This document shows, piece after piece, positions 53,197 to 63,172 of a DNA stretch of 64,000 nt. The notes beneath the pieces are model-generated. The model made no database searches and was not told the DNA's origin. It saw nothing but the letters and a program-made list of their open reading frames with translations. The position numbers were made by a program, and so were the translations under genes. The DNA lies in contig JBAOIA010000011.1 in assembly GCA_037045145.1 (NCBI GenBank), positions 248,001 to 312,000 of the forward strand, written 5' to 3'. Position 1 is the first letter of the stretch. Each line of letters starts with the position of its first letter. The DNA is from Bacteroidia bacterium. GTDB lineage: Bacteria; Bacteroidota; Bacteroidia; AKYH767-A; OLB10.

Positions 53197-54063
53197 ATGA
53201 AAAAGCTAATTTTAATTGCACTTCCAATAGTAGGTATGACCTTGTTTGGTTGCGAAAACTATAAAGAACAAGCTGCACAGTTAACACGTGAGCGTGATTC
53301 TTTAGTATCACTGAATGTTGCAGGAACACAAACTATTGATGAGTTCATCACAACATTAACAGACGTTGAAAACAGTCTTGGTAAAATTACTGAAAAACAA
53401 AATTCCATTGCAATGACTGCAGACCGCAATCCGGAAGCAGCACGCAACTCACGCGAGAGACTCAATGCACAGATTGAAGAAATTAATCGTATGATGCAGG
53501 AAAACAAAGAAAAAGTTGAGCAGTTGACTAAGAAAATTAAAGGCTCAAATGCATCTGCAGCAAAATTTCAGAAAATGGTTAAGTCGCTTCAGGAGCAGCT
53601 TACTCAAAAAGAACAGGAACTTGCTTTGTTAAATGAAAAATTAGCAGGGTTAAATGTTGAATTGGCTACTTTAAAAACCAACTTCGATTCGCTTTCTACA
53701 ACAAATCAAAATCAGGCTACAGTAATAGCTGATCAAACAACTAAAATTCACACTGCTTATTATACCGTAGGAAACTACAAAAACCTTCGCGACAAACAAG
53801 TGCTTTCTAAAAAAGGTGGTGTCCTTGGTTTAGGTAAAAAAGCAACTGTAGTGCCTGCAATTAAAAACGACAATTTCACCAAAATCGATTATACCCAAAT
53901 CAGCACTATTCCTGTGAATAGTAAAAAAGTTGAGTTGGTTACTACACACCCTGATGGATCATACAAAATTGAAAAGAACAATGATCTTGTTAGCGACATT
54001 TTGATTACAGACCCTGAAAAATTCTGGAGTGCATCAAAATATCTTGTTGTATTGACCAAATAA
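53197..54063 (+). CDS. Lipoprotein with long coiled coil
   Basis: 288 residues from ATG 53197 (a TTG ten codons upstream is in frame). The lipobox LFGC is at about residue 18. Residues ~20-185 are continuous heptads (LTRERDSLVSL, EEINRMMQENKEKVEQLTKK, LQEQLTQKEQELALLNEKL). A short globular C-terminus (YYTVGNYKNLRDKQVLSKKGG...DYTQIS..VNSKKVELVTTHP) resembles the Cbp1-like endings of Bacteroidota coiled-coil lipoproteins. Probably an envelope spacer or scaffold. A terminator follows. Confidence 0.75.
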   Translation: MKKLILIALPIVGMTLFGCENYKEQAAQLTRERDSLVSLNVAGTQTIDEFITTLTDVENSLGKITEKQNSIAMTADRNPEAARNSRERLNAQIEEINRMMQENKEKVEQLTKKIKGSNASAAKFQKMVKSLQEQLTQKEQELALLNEKLAGLNVELATLKTNFDSLSTTNQNQATVIADQTTKIHTAYYTVGNYKNLRDKQVLSKKGGVLGLGKKATVVPAIKNDNFTKIDYTQISTIPVNSKKVELVTTHPDGSYKIEKNNDLVSDILITDPEKFWSASKYLVVLTK

Positions 54064-54104
54064 TAAAAACAGAAAATAAAATATTCTTTGGTTTTAGGTT
54101 GGGT

Positions 54105-54136
54105 AGCGGGGCAGCAATGCTCCGCTTTTTCTTTTT
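54105..54136 (+). terminator. Rho-independent terminator after the coiled-coil lipoprotein
   Basis: AGCGGGGCA, GCAA tetraloop, TGCTCCGCT: a 9-bp stem with one G-U pair, followed by TTTTCTTTTT. Confidence 0.85.
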
Positions 54137-54224
54137 AAGAGATGAATGTTTAATAAAATTTTTTACCTAAGTATGTTATGTTACAAAGTCACCATACATT
54201 TGTCCCTCCTGACATTAAGAAGTT

Positions 54225-55259
54225 ATGCAAAAGAAATTTTTTTGCCTTATACTATTGGCATTTGGGTGTTTAAACCTCCATGCACAAACAAATCCTGCAC
54301 AAGCAACTGAAAAAGAATCGTTAGTTAACTGGATTAGCTTAAACGAAGCTGAAAAACGAAACAAGGAAATTCCAAAGCCCATTATTATTGATTTTTATAC
54401 CAGCTGGTGTAGCTGGTGCAAGGTGATGATGAATACAACTTATTCAGACCCATCAATAGCCTCATATATCAATGCCAATTTTTATCCGGTTAAATTTGAT
54501 GCTGAAACCAAAGACACTATCGAGTATGATGGGGTTACCTACAAACCAACAGGCACGCAAAAGCGCGACCCGAATGAATTTGCAGTAAAAATGCTAAATG
54601 GTACCATGATGTATCCTTCTACTATTTTCATGAATAAGGCTGCTAACTTTACCATGTCTGCACAGGGATATTTGGAAACAAAGAAGATAGAACCCATGTT
54701 GGTTTTTACCTTGGAAAATGGCTTTCGAAACAGCAGCTATGAAGATTTTAATGCCCAATTTCAAAAAGCATTTTACGATTCCTTACAAACCAATATTTAC
54801 GAATCTGTTAAATGGCAAACCCCTGCACAGTTTTTTATTAAAGACAAAAAGCCGGATCAGAATAAGAAAATTGTATTTATCAATACAGACTGGTGCAATA
54901 CGTGCCGTGTTATGTACAGAACAACTTTTAGTGATACTGCTGTAAGCAGCATGTTATCCAAACATTTTGAATTGGTAAATTTCAATCCTGAAACTAATGA
55001 CAAATTATTTTTTCAGGATAAAGAATTTGAGAACATACATTCTAAAGAAATGCCGTTTCATCAGTTGGTGTATGCACTTAGCCGAAACGGATTAATATTT
55101 CCACAAGTAATATTTATGGATGAAAAGAATACCGTTGTTGATGCTATTCCATTTTACCTGAATCCAAATGTTTTTAAAAATATTGTACGCTTTTACGGAG
55201 AAGATATTTATAAATCAAAAAACTGGGAGACATATATCAAAGAACAGGAAACAAAATAA
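54225..55259 (+). CDS. Periplasmic tandem-thioredoxin protein
   Basis: 344 residues with a signal peptide ending LHAQ. Two thioredoxin-like domains: residues ~30-165 with active site SWCSWCKVM and cis-proline region MMYPSTIFM, and ~195-340 with DWCNTCRVM and LIFPQVIFMD. The layout resembles DUF255/thioredoxin family proteins. Probably a periplasmic thiol-disulfide enzyme; the two sites differ, so one may be a reductase and the other an acceptor. It stands alone before a transporter gene. Confidence 0.82.
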   Translation: MQKKFFCLILLAFGCLNLHAQTNPAQATEKESLVNWISLNEAEKRNKEIPKPIIIDFYTSWCSWCKVMMNTTYSDPSIASYINANFYPVKFDAETKDTIEYDGVTYKPTGTQKRDPNEFAVKMLNGTMMYPSTIFMNKAANFTMSAQGYLETKKIEPMLVFTLENGFRNSSYEDFNAQFQKAFYDSLQTNIYESVKWQTPAQFFIKDKKPDQNKKIVFINTDWCNTCRVMYRTTFSDTAVSSMLSKHFELVNFNPETNDKLFFQDKEFENIHSKEMPFHQLVYALSRNGLIFPQVIFMDEKNTVVDAIPFYLNPNVFKNIVRFYGEDIYKSKNWETYIKEQETK

Positions 55260-55316
55260 TCCCTGATAATTATCTTAGATAAAATTTAAAGGCCTGATAA
55301 CACAAATCTCTTCCGT

Positions 55317-56537
55317 ATGAAAAGCTTAAAAAATCCTGTTACTTTTATATTTATTACTGTATTAGTTGACTGCATCGGTATTGGAATTATTTTTCCGGTA
55401 ATTGCATCATTGATAACAGAAGTTAGTCATGTTCCCGTCAACAAAGCAACAACATACAGCGGTTGGATGATGACTCTTTATGCTTTGATGCAGTTTGTTT
55501 TTTCTCCTGTCCTTGGTGGCATCAGTGATCGCTATGGTCGCAGACCGGTGCTACTCTTGTCATTGTTAGGTTTAGGTATTGATTACCTGTTTTTATCAGT
55601 GGCACACACCCTCACGCTATTATTTATTGGAAGAATTATTGCTGGAATATGTGGTGCAAGTTTTACTACCAGTTTTGCCTACATTGCCGATGTTAGTCCG
55701 TCTGAAAAAAGAGCTCAGTATTTTGGAATGATGGGTGCAGCCTTTGGTGTCGGATTTATCATTGGTCCTGTTCTTGGGGCATTAGCAAGTCATTGGGGTG
55801 TGCGTGCACCTTTTGTTGTAGCTGCATGTTTGTCTCTACTAAATTTTCTATATGGATATTTTATTTTGCCCGAATCATTGAAACCCGAAAACAGAAGAGC
55901 ATTTCAGTGGAAGCGAGCGAATCCTTTGGGTGCATTTATTCAGATTAAAAAAAGCAAGAATATCAGAACACTCATCTTTACCATGTTTTTACTTTATCTT
56001 GCAGGTCAGGTAATGCCTTCTATCTGGGCATTCTACACCAAGTTTACCTACAACTGGTCTGATGCAGAAATAGGTTATTCATTAGCTTTTGTCGGTGTGA
56101 TGGTGGCTATTGTACAAGGCGGATTAATTAAATGGTCACAAACAAAATTGGGTAGTCACACTTCAATTTATACAGGACTTGCTTTTTATCTGGTAGGATT
56201 AACACTGTTTGCCATTGCCAATCAATCGTGGATGCTTTATGCATTTACTTTTATCTATGCATTAGGAGGCATTGGTCCGCCATCAATTCAAGGAATCATT
56301 TCAGGTTTAGTACCGCCTAATGAACAAGGCGAACTACAAGGAATGATGACTGCACTAATGAGTGTGTCAACAATTTTATCTCCACTACTCATGACTAATT
56401 TGTTTTACAATTTTACAAAACCCGAAACGATATTTTATTTTTCCGGAGCACCATTTGCTGCTGCTGCAATTTTAGTGTTGATTTCATTCTTTGTGGTAAA
56501 ACGGGGCATAAGAAATTTGTCACGCGTAAATGCCTGA
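55317..56537 (+). CDS. MFS transporter of the Tet/drug:H+ antiporter type
   Basis: 406 residues with 12 predicted membrane helices. MFS motif A between TM2 and TM3 is GGISDRYGRRPVL; the start VLVDCIGIGIIFPVIASL and GFIIGPVLGALASHWG (motif C) match the TetA-like efflux group. It probably exports small compounds by proton exchange. Tetracycline resistance itself cannot be claimed from sequence. No TetR-type regulator is adjacent. Confidence 0.85.
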   Translation: MKSLKNPVTFIFITVLVDCIGIGIIFPVIASLITEVSHVPVNKATTYSGWMMTLYALMQFVFSPVLGGISDRYGRRPVLLLSLLGLGIDYLFLSVAHTLTLLFIGRIIAGICGASFTTSFAYIADVSPSEKRAQYFGMMGAAFGVGFIIGPVLGALASHWGVRAPFVVAACLSLLNFLYGYFILPESLKPENRRAFQWKRANPLGAFIQIKKSKNIRTLIFTMFLLYLAGQVMPSIWAFYTKFTYNWSDAEIGYSLAFVGVMVAIVQGGLIKWSQTKLGSHTSIYTGLAFYLVGLTLFAIANQSWMLYAFTFIYALGGIGPPSIQGIISGLVPPNEQGELQGMMTALMSVSTILSPLLMTNLFYNFTKPETIFYFSGAPFAAAAILVLISFFVVKRGIRNLSRVNA

Positions 56538-56558
56538 ACCGTTATTTCTCCGAAAGAC

Positions 56559-57587
56559 TTACTTTGTAAAAATTGTTTGAAGCACCACACGTCCTACCAT
56601 ATTTAATGTGTTTTTATCAATTATTGAAAGGTTGTCGCCATGTGTATGATGATAAGGTGGATATTCTTTCTTTACATTGTCGTAGTGAACAATATCAATG
56701 GTTCTGATATTGGCAAGTTGATTTATGTATAAATGGTCATCTATTGTTTGTGGAGCAGGTTCATTAATAAAATATTGTCCATAGCCCATGTTTTGCGCTA
56801 TGTTCCAAACCCTGCTCAACACATCCGGTGCATAATACAATGATGTTCCTTCCTTTGGAAAAACCGGATGAACACCACCAACCATATCGAGAAGTATTCC
56901 GTATTGCGCAAAATAATCGGAGCGATGCATGTTCTTTGCCCAGAATTGTGAACCCAAGCACCATGTATTTTCCTGACGTGGAAAACGGGTATCATCTTCT
57001 TCCTGCCCGTAATCTTCAAGGTCAACCAACAATATATCAATGCCTGTTTCAAGTCCTGATGCAGGCAACAACCTTGCAATTTCAAGCAACACTGCCACAC
57101 CACTCGCTCCATCATTTGCTCCGTCAAAAGGTTGATCCTTTCCAATTGAATCATGATCGGCCCAAGGGCGTGTGTCCCAGTGCGCAAGCAACAACACTCT
57201 TTGTTTTGCCTCAGGTTTATATTCAGCAATAATATTTTTAAGTCTGAATTTTTTATTATCGAATGTGGTTATTGTTTCAGACTGAATTTGTGTCTGTAAA
57301 CCAAAAGATTTTAATTTCTGAAAAAGATAATCAGCGCATTTTGCATGTGCATCAGTTCCCGGAACACGTGGACCAAATTCAACTTGTGTCTGTAAATAAT
57401 GCAAGGCCGAATCACTATTAAATGCCGGCACGGGAATATTAATTGCGGCTGGAGCTTCCTGTTTTGTTTCTGTACTCTCCGGTGCAGGCTGTTTACACGA
57501 ACCTATTACAAGTAAACTAGCAATGGTAAGTAATTTTAAAAAACTATATTTTTTCCCAAGTACTGCCATCTTTTGAGTCTTTAACAT
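56559..57587 (-). CDS. M28 family lipoprotein, glutaminyl cyclase-like
   Basis: 342 residues. The lipobox VIGSC places C31 as the lipidated residue. Metal-site motifs are LLAHWDTRPWADHD (H136, D138), FDGANDGASG (D159), LVDLEDYG (E191/D192) and a late HTHGD. This set and the spacing fit secreted glutaminyl-peptide cyclotransferases, which turn N-terminal Gln into pyroglutamate; many T9SS cargo begin with Gln after signal cleavage, so this is an attractive link. An aminopeptidase role is the alternative. The start overlaps the cysS 3' end (44 nt from ATG 57587, 26 nt if ATG 57569 is used). Confidence 0.85.
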   Translation of the reverse strand: MLKTQKMAVLGKKYSFLKLLTIASLLVIGSCKQPAPESTETKQEAPAAINIPVPAFNSDSALHYLQTQVEFGPRVPGTDAHAKCADYLFQKLKSFGLQTQIQSETITTFDNKKFRLKNIIAEYKPEAKQRVLLLAHWDTRPWADHDSIGKDQPFDGANDGASGVAVLLEIARLLPASGLETGIDILLVDLEDYGQEEDDTRFPRQENTWCLGSQFWAKNMHRSDYFAQYGILLDMVGGVHPVFPKEGTSLYYAPDVLSRVWNIAQNMGYGQYFINEPAPQTIDDHLYINQLANIRTIDIVHYDNVKKEYPPYHHTHGDNLSIIDKNTLNMVGRVVLQTIFTK

Positions 57588-59016
57588 TTATTCCCATTGC
57601 ATTTAAACTGTTACGAATATGATCCGAAACAGAAAATTCTTTTTTTGCTTTAGCCTGATTACGCATTTCAAGAACCAATTGCATTACATTATCAAACATA
57701 GACTGATCGCCTGAAGCAACTGAATCGTCCATCAGTCCTGCAATATCAAAAACAAAATGCTGAATAATTGATTTTGCTTCTGCAATATCTTCTTTAGTCA
57801 TCTTCTCTTTTCCATCATTGGCAGAGTTGATTATCCGAACTAACTCAAACAACTGTGCAACCATTACCGGACTGTTGAAGTCATCGTTCATGGCATCATA
57901 GGCGTTCTTTCTTATTAAAGATAAATTTACAGAGGTAACGTCTGAGGCCTTTACGCTGTTGAGTGTTTTAACGGCAGACATCAATCGCTGATAGCCCTTT
58001 TCTGCTGCCTGCAAAGCTTCATTGCTGAAGTCGAGCGTACTTCTGTAATGCGTCTGCATCATAAAAAAGCGAACAGCCATAGGCGAATAGCCTTTTTTGA
58101 GTAAAGGATGATTGCCTGTAAAAAGTTCACCCGGAAGAAATCCATTACCAGCAGATTTTGACATTCGCGTACCGTTAACCGTTAACATGTTGGTATGCAT
58201 CCAATAGCGGCATGGCTGCACGTTGCTGCATGCCTGCGACTGTGCAATCTCATTGGTATGATGTGTTGCTGCAAGGTCCATTCCGCCACCATGAATATCA
58301 AAGGTAGTACCCAAATATTTAGTACTCATTGCCGAACATTCAATATGCCATCCGGGAAAGCCAATTCCCCAAGGCGAAGGCCATCGCATGATATGCTCAG
58401 GCTTTGCATTAATCCACAGTGCAAAATCCAATCGCCCTTTTTTTTCATCCTGTCCACCCAGTTCACGTGTGTTGGCAATCATATCTTCCAACAAGCGGTT
58501 GGTGAGCTGACCGTAGTTAAATTCTTTACTGTATTTCTCTACATCAAAATAAACAGTGCCATTCACTTCATAAGCATAACCATTGCTGATGATTTGCTTA
58601 ATCATTTCAATCTGCTCAATGATATGTCCGGTTGCAGTAGGTTCAATACTTGGCGGCAAGGTGTTGAATGCACGCATCACATCATGAAAACCTAAGGTGT
58701 AACGTTGCACAATTTCCATTGGCTCTAATTGTTCCAGACGTGCTTTCTTAGCAAACTTATCATCACCTTCATCTCTATCGCCTTCGAGGTGACCGGCATC
58801 GGTAATATTTCTTACATAACGCACTTTATATCCCAGGTGCAAGAGATAACGATAAATGAGATCGAAAGAAATAAATGTGCGGCAGTTACCTAAGTGCACA
58901 TCACTATAAACAGTAGGACCGCAAACATACAGTCCTACGAATGGAGGTGTTAATGGCTCAAATTGTTCTTTCTGTCGTGAAAGTGTATTGTAAATATTCA
59001 GCGGTTGATATTCCAT
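57544..59016 (-). CDS. cysS: Cysteinyl-tRNA synthetase
   Basis: 490 residues from ATG 59016; longer frames upstream run into the threonine dehydrogenase gene. A class I aminoacyl-tRNA synthetase with zinc ligand C32 (GLYVCGPTVYSDVHLGN, including the HIGH-like HLGN), GFPGWHIECS, and the KMSKS motif as RMSKSAGN. The middle gene of the threonine dehydrogenase-cysS-M28 operon, 2 nt after the dehydrogenase stop. Confidence 0.96.
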   Translation of the reverse strand: MEYQPLNIYNTLSRQKEQFEPLTPPFVGLYVCGPTVYSDVHLGNCRTFISFDLIYRYLLHLGYKVRYVRNITDAGHLEGDRDEGDDKFAKKARLEQLEPMEIVQRYTLGFHDVMRAFNTLPPSIEPTATGHIIEQIEMIKQIISNGYAYEVNGTVYFDVEKYSKEFNYGQLTNRLLEDMIANTRELGGQDEKKGRLDFALWINAKPEHIMRWPSPWGIGFPGWHIECSAMSTKYLGTTFDIHGGGMDLAATHHTNEIAQSQACSNVQPCRYWMHTNMLTVNGTRMSKSAGNGFLPGELFTGNHPLLKKGYSPMAVRFFMMQTHYRSTLDFSNEALQAAEKGYQRLMSAVKTLNSVKASDVTSVNLSLIRKNAYDAMNDDFNSPVMVAQLFELVRIINSANDGKEKMTKEDIAEAKSIIQHFVFDIAGLMDDSVASGDQSMFDNVMQLVLEMRNQAKAKKEFSVSDHIRNSLNAMGINVKDSKDGSTWEKI

Positions 59017-59018
59017 GT

Positions 59019-59978
59019 TTATTTTTTGTATTTTTCTCTGATGTGTTTTAACATTTCTGAGGTCATTTCTTTGAGATCGTACTGATGCTTCCATCCCCAC
59101 TCTTTTTGTGCAATACTATCATCAATGCTTGCAGGCCATGAGTCGGCAATTTGCTGACGTGAATCAGGTGTGTATGTGCAGGTAAAAGTTGGAATATGTT
59201 TTCTTATTTCTTCAACCAATTCAGCAGGTGAAAAAGAAATACCTGCAAGATTATATCCACTGCGTGTTTTAATTTTTTCTACAGGTGCATTCATCAGTTC
59301 CAACGTTGCACGAATAGCATCGGGCATATACATCATTGGCAGTGTAGTATTTTCTTTCAGAAAACAGTCGTAAGTATTTTTCAAAACTGCATCATGAAAT
59401 ATATTTACAGCATAGTCTGTAGTTCCTCCTCCCGGGTCAGCTTTGTAACTTATCAGGCCGGGATAACGAATACTTCTAACATCAACGTGATGTTTTTGAT
59501 TGTAATATTCGCACCAGCGCTCACCGGCTTGTTTACTGATGCCATATACTGTTGATGGCTCCATTATTGTTTGCTGTGGTGTTGAATTGCGAGGGGTTGT
59601 TGGACCGAAAACAGCAATGGAGCTTGGCCAAAATAATTTGATGCCGGTATTTTCTTTGCAATAATCGAGCATTACAAACAGTCCATCCATGTTGAGTTTC
59701 CATGCTGCTTTAGGTTTTTGCTCTGCCACTGCCGATAATAATGCTGCAAGTAAATAAACCTGCTTTACATTATTTTTCTTTATGAGGTCGTACACCTGCT
59801 GTGTATCCAACACATCGGCCATATAGAATGGACCCTTCGCTTTAAAATCGGCAGGCTGATCTTTTATGTCTGTTGCAATAACATTGTCAGACCCATATAA
59901 TCTTCTGAGTTCTTCTACCAGGTCTGTTCCTATCTGACCTGCGGAACCCAGCACAAGCGTTCGCTCTGTTTGTGACAT
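59019..59978 (-). CDS. L-threonine 3-dehydrogenase, SDR type
   Basis: 319 residues. An extended SDR protein with GSAGQIG (11-17), catalytic Y145/K149 in YGISK and S119/S120. The SYKADPGGGTTDYAV motif is typical of the Bacteroidota UDP-galactose-epimerase-like L-threonine dehydrogenases, which make 2-amino-3-oxobutyrate from threonine with NAD+. A -7 box TACTTTTG (60003-60010, minus) lies 25 nt upstream. First gene of the cysS operon. Confidence 0.88.
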   Translation of the reverse strand: MSQTERTLVLGSAGQIGTDLVEELRRLYGSDNVIATDIKDQPADFKAKGPFYMADVLDTQQVYDLIKKNNVKQVYLLAALLSAVAEQKPKAAWKLNMDGLFVMLDYCKENTGIKLFWPSSIAVFGPTTPRNSTPQQTIMEPSTVYGISKQAGERWCEYYNQKHHVDVRSIRYPGLISYKADPGGGTTDYAVNIFHDAVLKNTYDCFLKENTTLPMMYMPDAIRATLELMNAPVEKIKTRSGYNLAGISFSPAELVEEIRKHIPTFTCTYTPDSRQQIADSWPASIDDSIAQKEWGWKHQYDLKEMTSEMLKHIREKYKK

Positions 59979-60002
59979 ATTTTACAAATATCTGTGAAAG
60001 GA

Positions 60003-60010
60003 CAAAAGTA
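60003..60010 (-). promoter_or_regulatory. -7 element TACTTTTG for the threonine dehydrogenase operon
   Basis: A perfect TAnnTTTG box on the minus strand, 25 nt before ATG 59978. Confidence 0.5.
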
Positions 60011-60176
60011 AAATTTCTAGGCGTTTGTTTAAATGCCTTCTACATAAATCCTTCGGACTTCTTTTATTTTGGTTACTGGCGCTATTATAGCGCAGGTTTT
60101 TTCTTTTATAAAAATGCTGAAATTAAGATTGAGAAGGCTTTTGCAATTTCTTAACTATTTATTACAAGATGCTTTC

Positions 60177-60184
60177 TACTTTTG
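60177..60184 (+). promoter_or_regulatory. -7 element TACTTTTG for the M1 peptidase
   Basis: A perfect TAnnTTTG box 15 nt before ATG 60200. Confidence 0.5.
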
Positions 60185-60199
60185 AAAAAAATCTAAACA

Positions 60200-61864
60200 A
60201 TGAAAAAGCAAGTTATATACCTCTCTGTATGCTTCCTTATAGCGTTAAATTGCCAAGCACAACTTTTTAATGGTGATAAACCTGCATTTACCCATGCTGA
60301 TTCGTTACGTGGTTTTCTGTCGCCAATAAGAAGTTGTTATGATGTTAAATTTTACGACTTGTCAGTTACATTGAATATTCCTGATGAATCTATTTTGGGT
60401 AGCAACAGCATTTGGTTTGAAGTAGTAAGCCCAACAAAAATGATTCAAGTTGATTTAACAGAAAAGTTATCAGTTACCGCTATTACTGATGAGCATAACA
60501 ATAAACTAAACTTTAGTCGTGATGGTAATGCCATAATGATTTCTTTTCCAACAATATTAAATAAAGGCATGCATTACAAAATAAAAATTGACTACTTCGG
60601 GAAGCCTGTTGTTGGCAAGATGTTGCCCTGGGATGGTGGCTTTAAATGGACTAAGGACGAAGATGGTTTGCCATGGGTGGCTGTTGCCTGTCAGGGAACA
60701 GGTGCTAGTGTGTGGTGGCCATGCAAAGATCATCAAAGTGATGAGCCTGACAGTATGATGATAAATATTACTGTTCCAAAAGAATTGATGGATATTTCAA
60801 ACGGAAGACTTCGTAAAAAAACTCCTGTGGGTAATGATATGATGCAATATAGTTGGTTTGTCAGTTATCCGATAAATACTTACAATGTAACCATAAATGT
60901 TGGAGCCTATGTTCATTTTAATGATTTGCATGTAAACAACAACGATACTTTAACACTTGACTATTATGTAAAATCATACAATTTAGAGAAAGCAAAAAAA
61001 CAATTTGAGCAAGTGAAACCTATGTTGAATTGTTTTGAAAAATATTTTGGAAAATATCCTTTTTACCGTGATGGTTATAAGTTGGTAGAAACACCATACC
61101 TGGGCATGGAACACCAGAGTTGTATTGCCTATGGAAACAAATATAAAACCGGATATTTGGGAGCGGATTTTTCAGGTATAGGTCTAGATTTTGACTATAT
61201 CATCATTCATGAGACAGCACATGAATGGTGGGGAAATAATCTAACAACAAAAGACATTGCTGATATGTGGGTACATGAAGGCTTTGGCAGCTATGCAGAA
61301 GTGCTTTATGTAGAATGTTTGTATGGAAAAGCAAAAGCACTTGACTACGTCAATGCACAACGTAAAAAAGTAGGAAACAAAACTCCGGTCATTGGTCCTT
61401 ATGATGTTAACACAGAAGGAAGTGGTGATATGTACCCTAAAGGGAGCCTGTTATTAAACACCATCAGACATTATATTGATAATGACTCCTTGTTTTTTTC
61501 TATTCTGATGAACCTGCAAAAAACATTTGCTTATCAAACCATCACCTCTGCAGATGTTGAATCATTAATGACAAAACAGTCAGGTAAAAATCTTGCACCA
61601 ATATTTGATCAATACCTGCGCCAAGCAGCAATTCCTGTTTTTGAATATGAAGTGGTGAAAGAAAAACCATTACAAATACGTTATCGCTGGACAGCAAATG
61701 TTGCTGCTTTTAATTTACCGGTAAGAGTAGATTGTAACAATGAAAATAAAAGGTTATCCGTAACAACACAATGGCAGGAAACAACACTTGAAGGGTTTGA
61801 CAGTAATTGTTTAACTGTAAGAGATGACCTTGGCTATTTTCACATCACTAAATTGAATAAATAA
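60200..61864 (+). CDS. M1 family metallopeptidase
   Basis: 554 residues with a signal peptide ending CQAQ. A zinc aminopeptidase with H337-E-T-A-H341 and E360, the exact HEXXH-x18-E spacing. The exopeptidase motif is LGMEHQS (302-308), GMEH in place of the classical GMEN, which is common in Bacteroidota. N-terminal beta domain ~45-230. It lacks the large C-terminal domain of PepN. Exported, probably to the periplasm. Confidence 0.9.
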   Translation: MKKQVIYLSVCFLIALNCQAQLFNGDKPAFTHADSLRGFLSPIRSCYDVKFYDLSVTLNIPDESILGSNSIWFEVVSPTKMIQVDLTEKLSVTAITDEHNNKLNFSRDGNAIMISFPTILNKGMHYKIKIDYFGKPVVGKMLPWDGGFKWTKDEDGLPWVAVACQGTGASVWWPCKDHQSDEPDSMMINITVPKELMDISNGRLRKKTPVGNDMMQYSWFVSYPINTYNVTINVGAYVHFNDLHVNNNDTLTLDYYVKSYNLEKAKKQFEQVKPMLNCFEKYFGKYPFYRDGYKLVETPYLGMEHQSCIAYGNKYKTGYLGADFSGIGLDFDYIIIHETAHEWWGNNLTTKDIADMWVHEGFGSYAEVLYVECLYGKAKALDYVNAQRKKVGNKTPVIGPYDVNTEGSGDMYPKGSLLLNTIRHYIDNDSLFFSILMNLQKTFAYQTITSADVESLMTKQSGKNLAPIFDQYLRQAAIPVFEYEVVKEKPLQIRYRWTANVAAFNLPVRVDCNNENKRLSVTTQWQETTLEGFDSNCLTVRDDLGYFHITKLNK

Positions 61865-61891
61865 AAAAGGCTGCCCTTTAACAGACAGCCT
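61863..61891 (-). terminator. Terminator of the HmuY-like operon
   Basis: On the minus strand, AGGCTGTC and GGCAGCCT form an 8-bp stem with one G-U pair, followed by TTTTTTATTTATT. Confidence 0.75.
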
Positions 61892-61912
61892 GATATTAAA
61901 ATCAACTCAATA

Positions 61913-63151
61913 TTATTGTACAACCAATTTAAGTTGTTGTAGTTGTTTGCCGGTGTCAATTTTTACAATATAAATTCCCTTTGTGAAATTTTCTGAAGGA
62001 ATTGTTATGTTACTTAGCCCATTTACTTGCTTTGCAAATGATGAAACCAAACGGCCATTCAATTCTGTAACAACAATATTAACTGTTGTGGCATTGTCGC
62101 TGTTTATAATAAGTTGCGAGTTACCTGTTGCAGGATTCGGATAAAGTGCAATAGCTTCAATACTGTTGTTTTCCAAAACCGATAATGGACCCATGTCATA
62201 TTTATCAAAATAGAAGTTGCCGTTAGCAGAACCACCAAATCCGGTGAATACCATTTTCCATTTATGATTATTTTTGTCTATGACAAAATAAGCAACAGAA
62301 TCTTCAATTACGAATGTTGAGCCGTTGAAAGCTTTCCAGTCATAGCCAATAAGGTTGTTTTCGTATGAATACCCATAACCTGCATCGGTGGCAGTAGTTA
62401 CATCATTTACCGGATAGGCTTTAACAGATTGTACACTGTCGTTGGTGAGTACCCCTGTAACTTTGTAATTGATAAAATGATCAACATATTGCTGGAAACA
62501 AAGATCCCAACTGTCCTTGGTTGGTTCGCGGTCCAAGAACTGATCGTTTGCAATTGAGTAGTAGCCGAAGTTCTTTGCAGGATAGCTCAACTTTTGTAAT
62601 GAACGTTGAATTTCATTGCTGCCATCTAAATCAGCAATTCGAAAATTATAGGTTGCATTGATAAGCGATTCAATCCAGATTTTTTTAACTGTATTACTAT
62701 TTAGTTTTATAAAATAAACAGAATCACCCATTACAGCGTGCGAGCCTAAATCATACTCTCCCCAGCCGAGATCAAACATATCGGATGTGTCTGCTGTGGT
62801 GTTGAATGCACCGTTAAACATATGTGCTTCGTTATTCAACAACTCGTAATTGTACATACCTGTTGTATCTGCAGCTGTCATGGTACTCCACTCCGAGGCA
62901 TCTTTATTTGCTTTAAAAAGTTTTACATTATTCTTTGAATTGATGAGAATGGCTGCTTCAAAACCTGAAATCTGAAATCCAAGGTCCCAATCAGTATTGT
63001 CAATGGTTGATATGGTAGCATTGGCCATACTGTAAAAAGTCTGATTGGTGTAGCCGGCATTAATGGTTACTGTTTCGCTTACTTGTGCAATTGCAGTAAA
63101 AGGCAGTAACAGTGCTATCAATAATTTAGTAGTTGTAGAAATGTGTATCAT
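61913..63151 (-). CDS. HmuY-like protein with T9SS sorting domain
   Basis: 412 residues with a signal peptide ending AIAQ. The body has the HmuY-type pattern WDLGFQISGFEAAIL, DSWDLCFQQYVDHFINYKVTGVLTND, and LIGYDWKAFNGSTFVIEDSVAYFV, related to heme-binding HmuY lipoproteins. It lacks a lipobox and instead ends in a type A T9SS tail (ALYPNPATGNSQLII...GIYIVKIDTG). Probably surface-exposed; heme binding is inferred only from family resemblance. It lies 21 nt after the second HmuY-like gene. Confidence 0.72.
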   Translation of the reverse strand: MIHISTTTKLLIALLLPFTAIAQVSETVTINAGYTNQTFYSMANATISTIDNTDWDLGFQISGFEAAILINSKNNVKLFKANKDASEWSTMTAADTTGMYNYELLNNEAHMFNGAFNTTADTSDMFDLGWGEYDLGSHAVMGDSVYFIKLNSNTVKKIWIESLINATYNFRIADLDGSNEIQRSLQKLSYPAKNFGYYSIANDQFLDREPTKDSWDLCFQQYVDHFINYKVTGVLTNDSVQSVKAYPVNDVTTATDAGYGYSYENNLIGYDWKAFNGSTFVIEDSVAYFVIDKNNHKWKMVFTGFGGSANGNFYFDKYDMGPLSVLENNSIEAIALYPNPATGNSQLIINSDNATTVNIVVTELNGRLVSSFAKQVNGLSNITIPSENFTKGIYIVKIDTGKQLQQLKLVVQ

Positions 63152-63172
63152 TTGATTATTTAATTTAAGAAT

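Noticed and set aside
55317..56537. MFS gene considered as a tetracycline resistance determinant
   Set aside because: General Tet/drug antiporter motifs only; no tetR, no mobile context and codon use like its neighbours. Substrate cannot be named.
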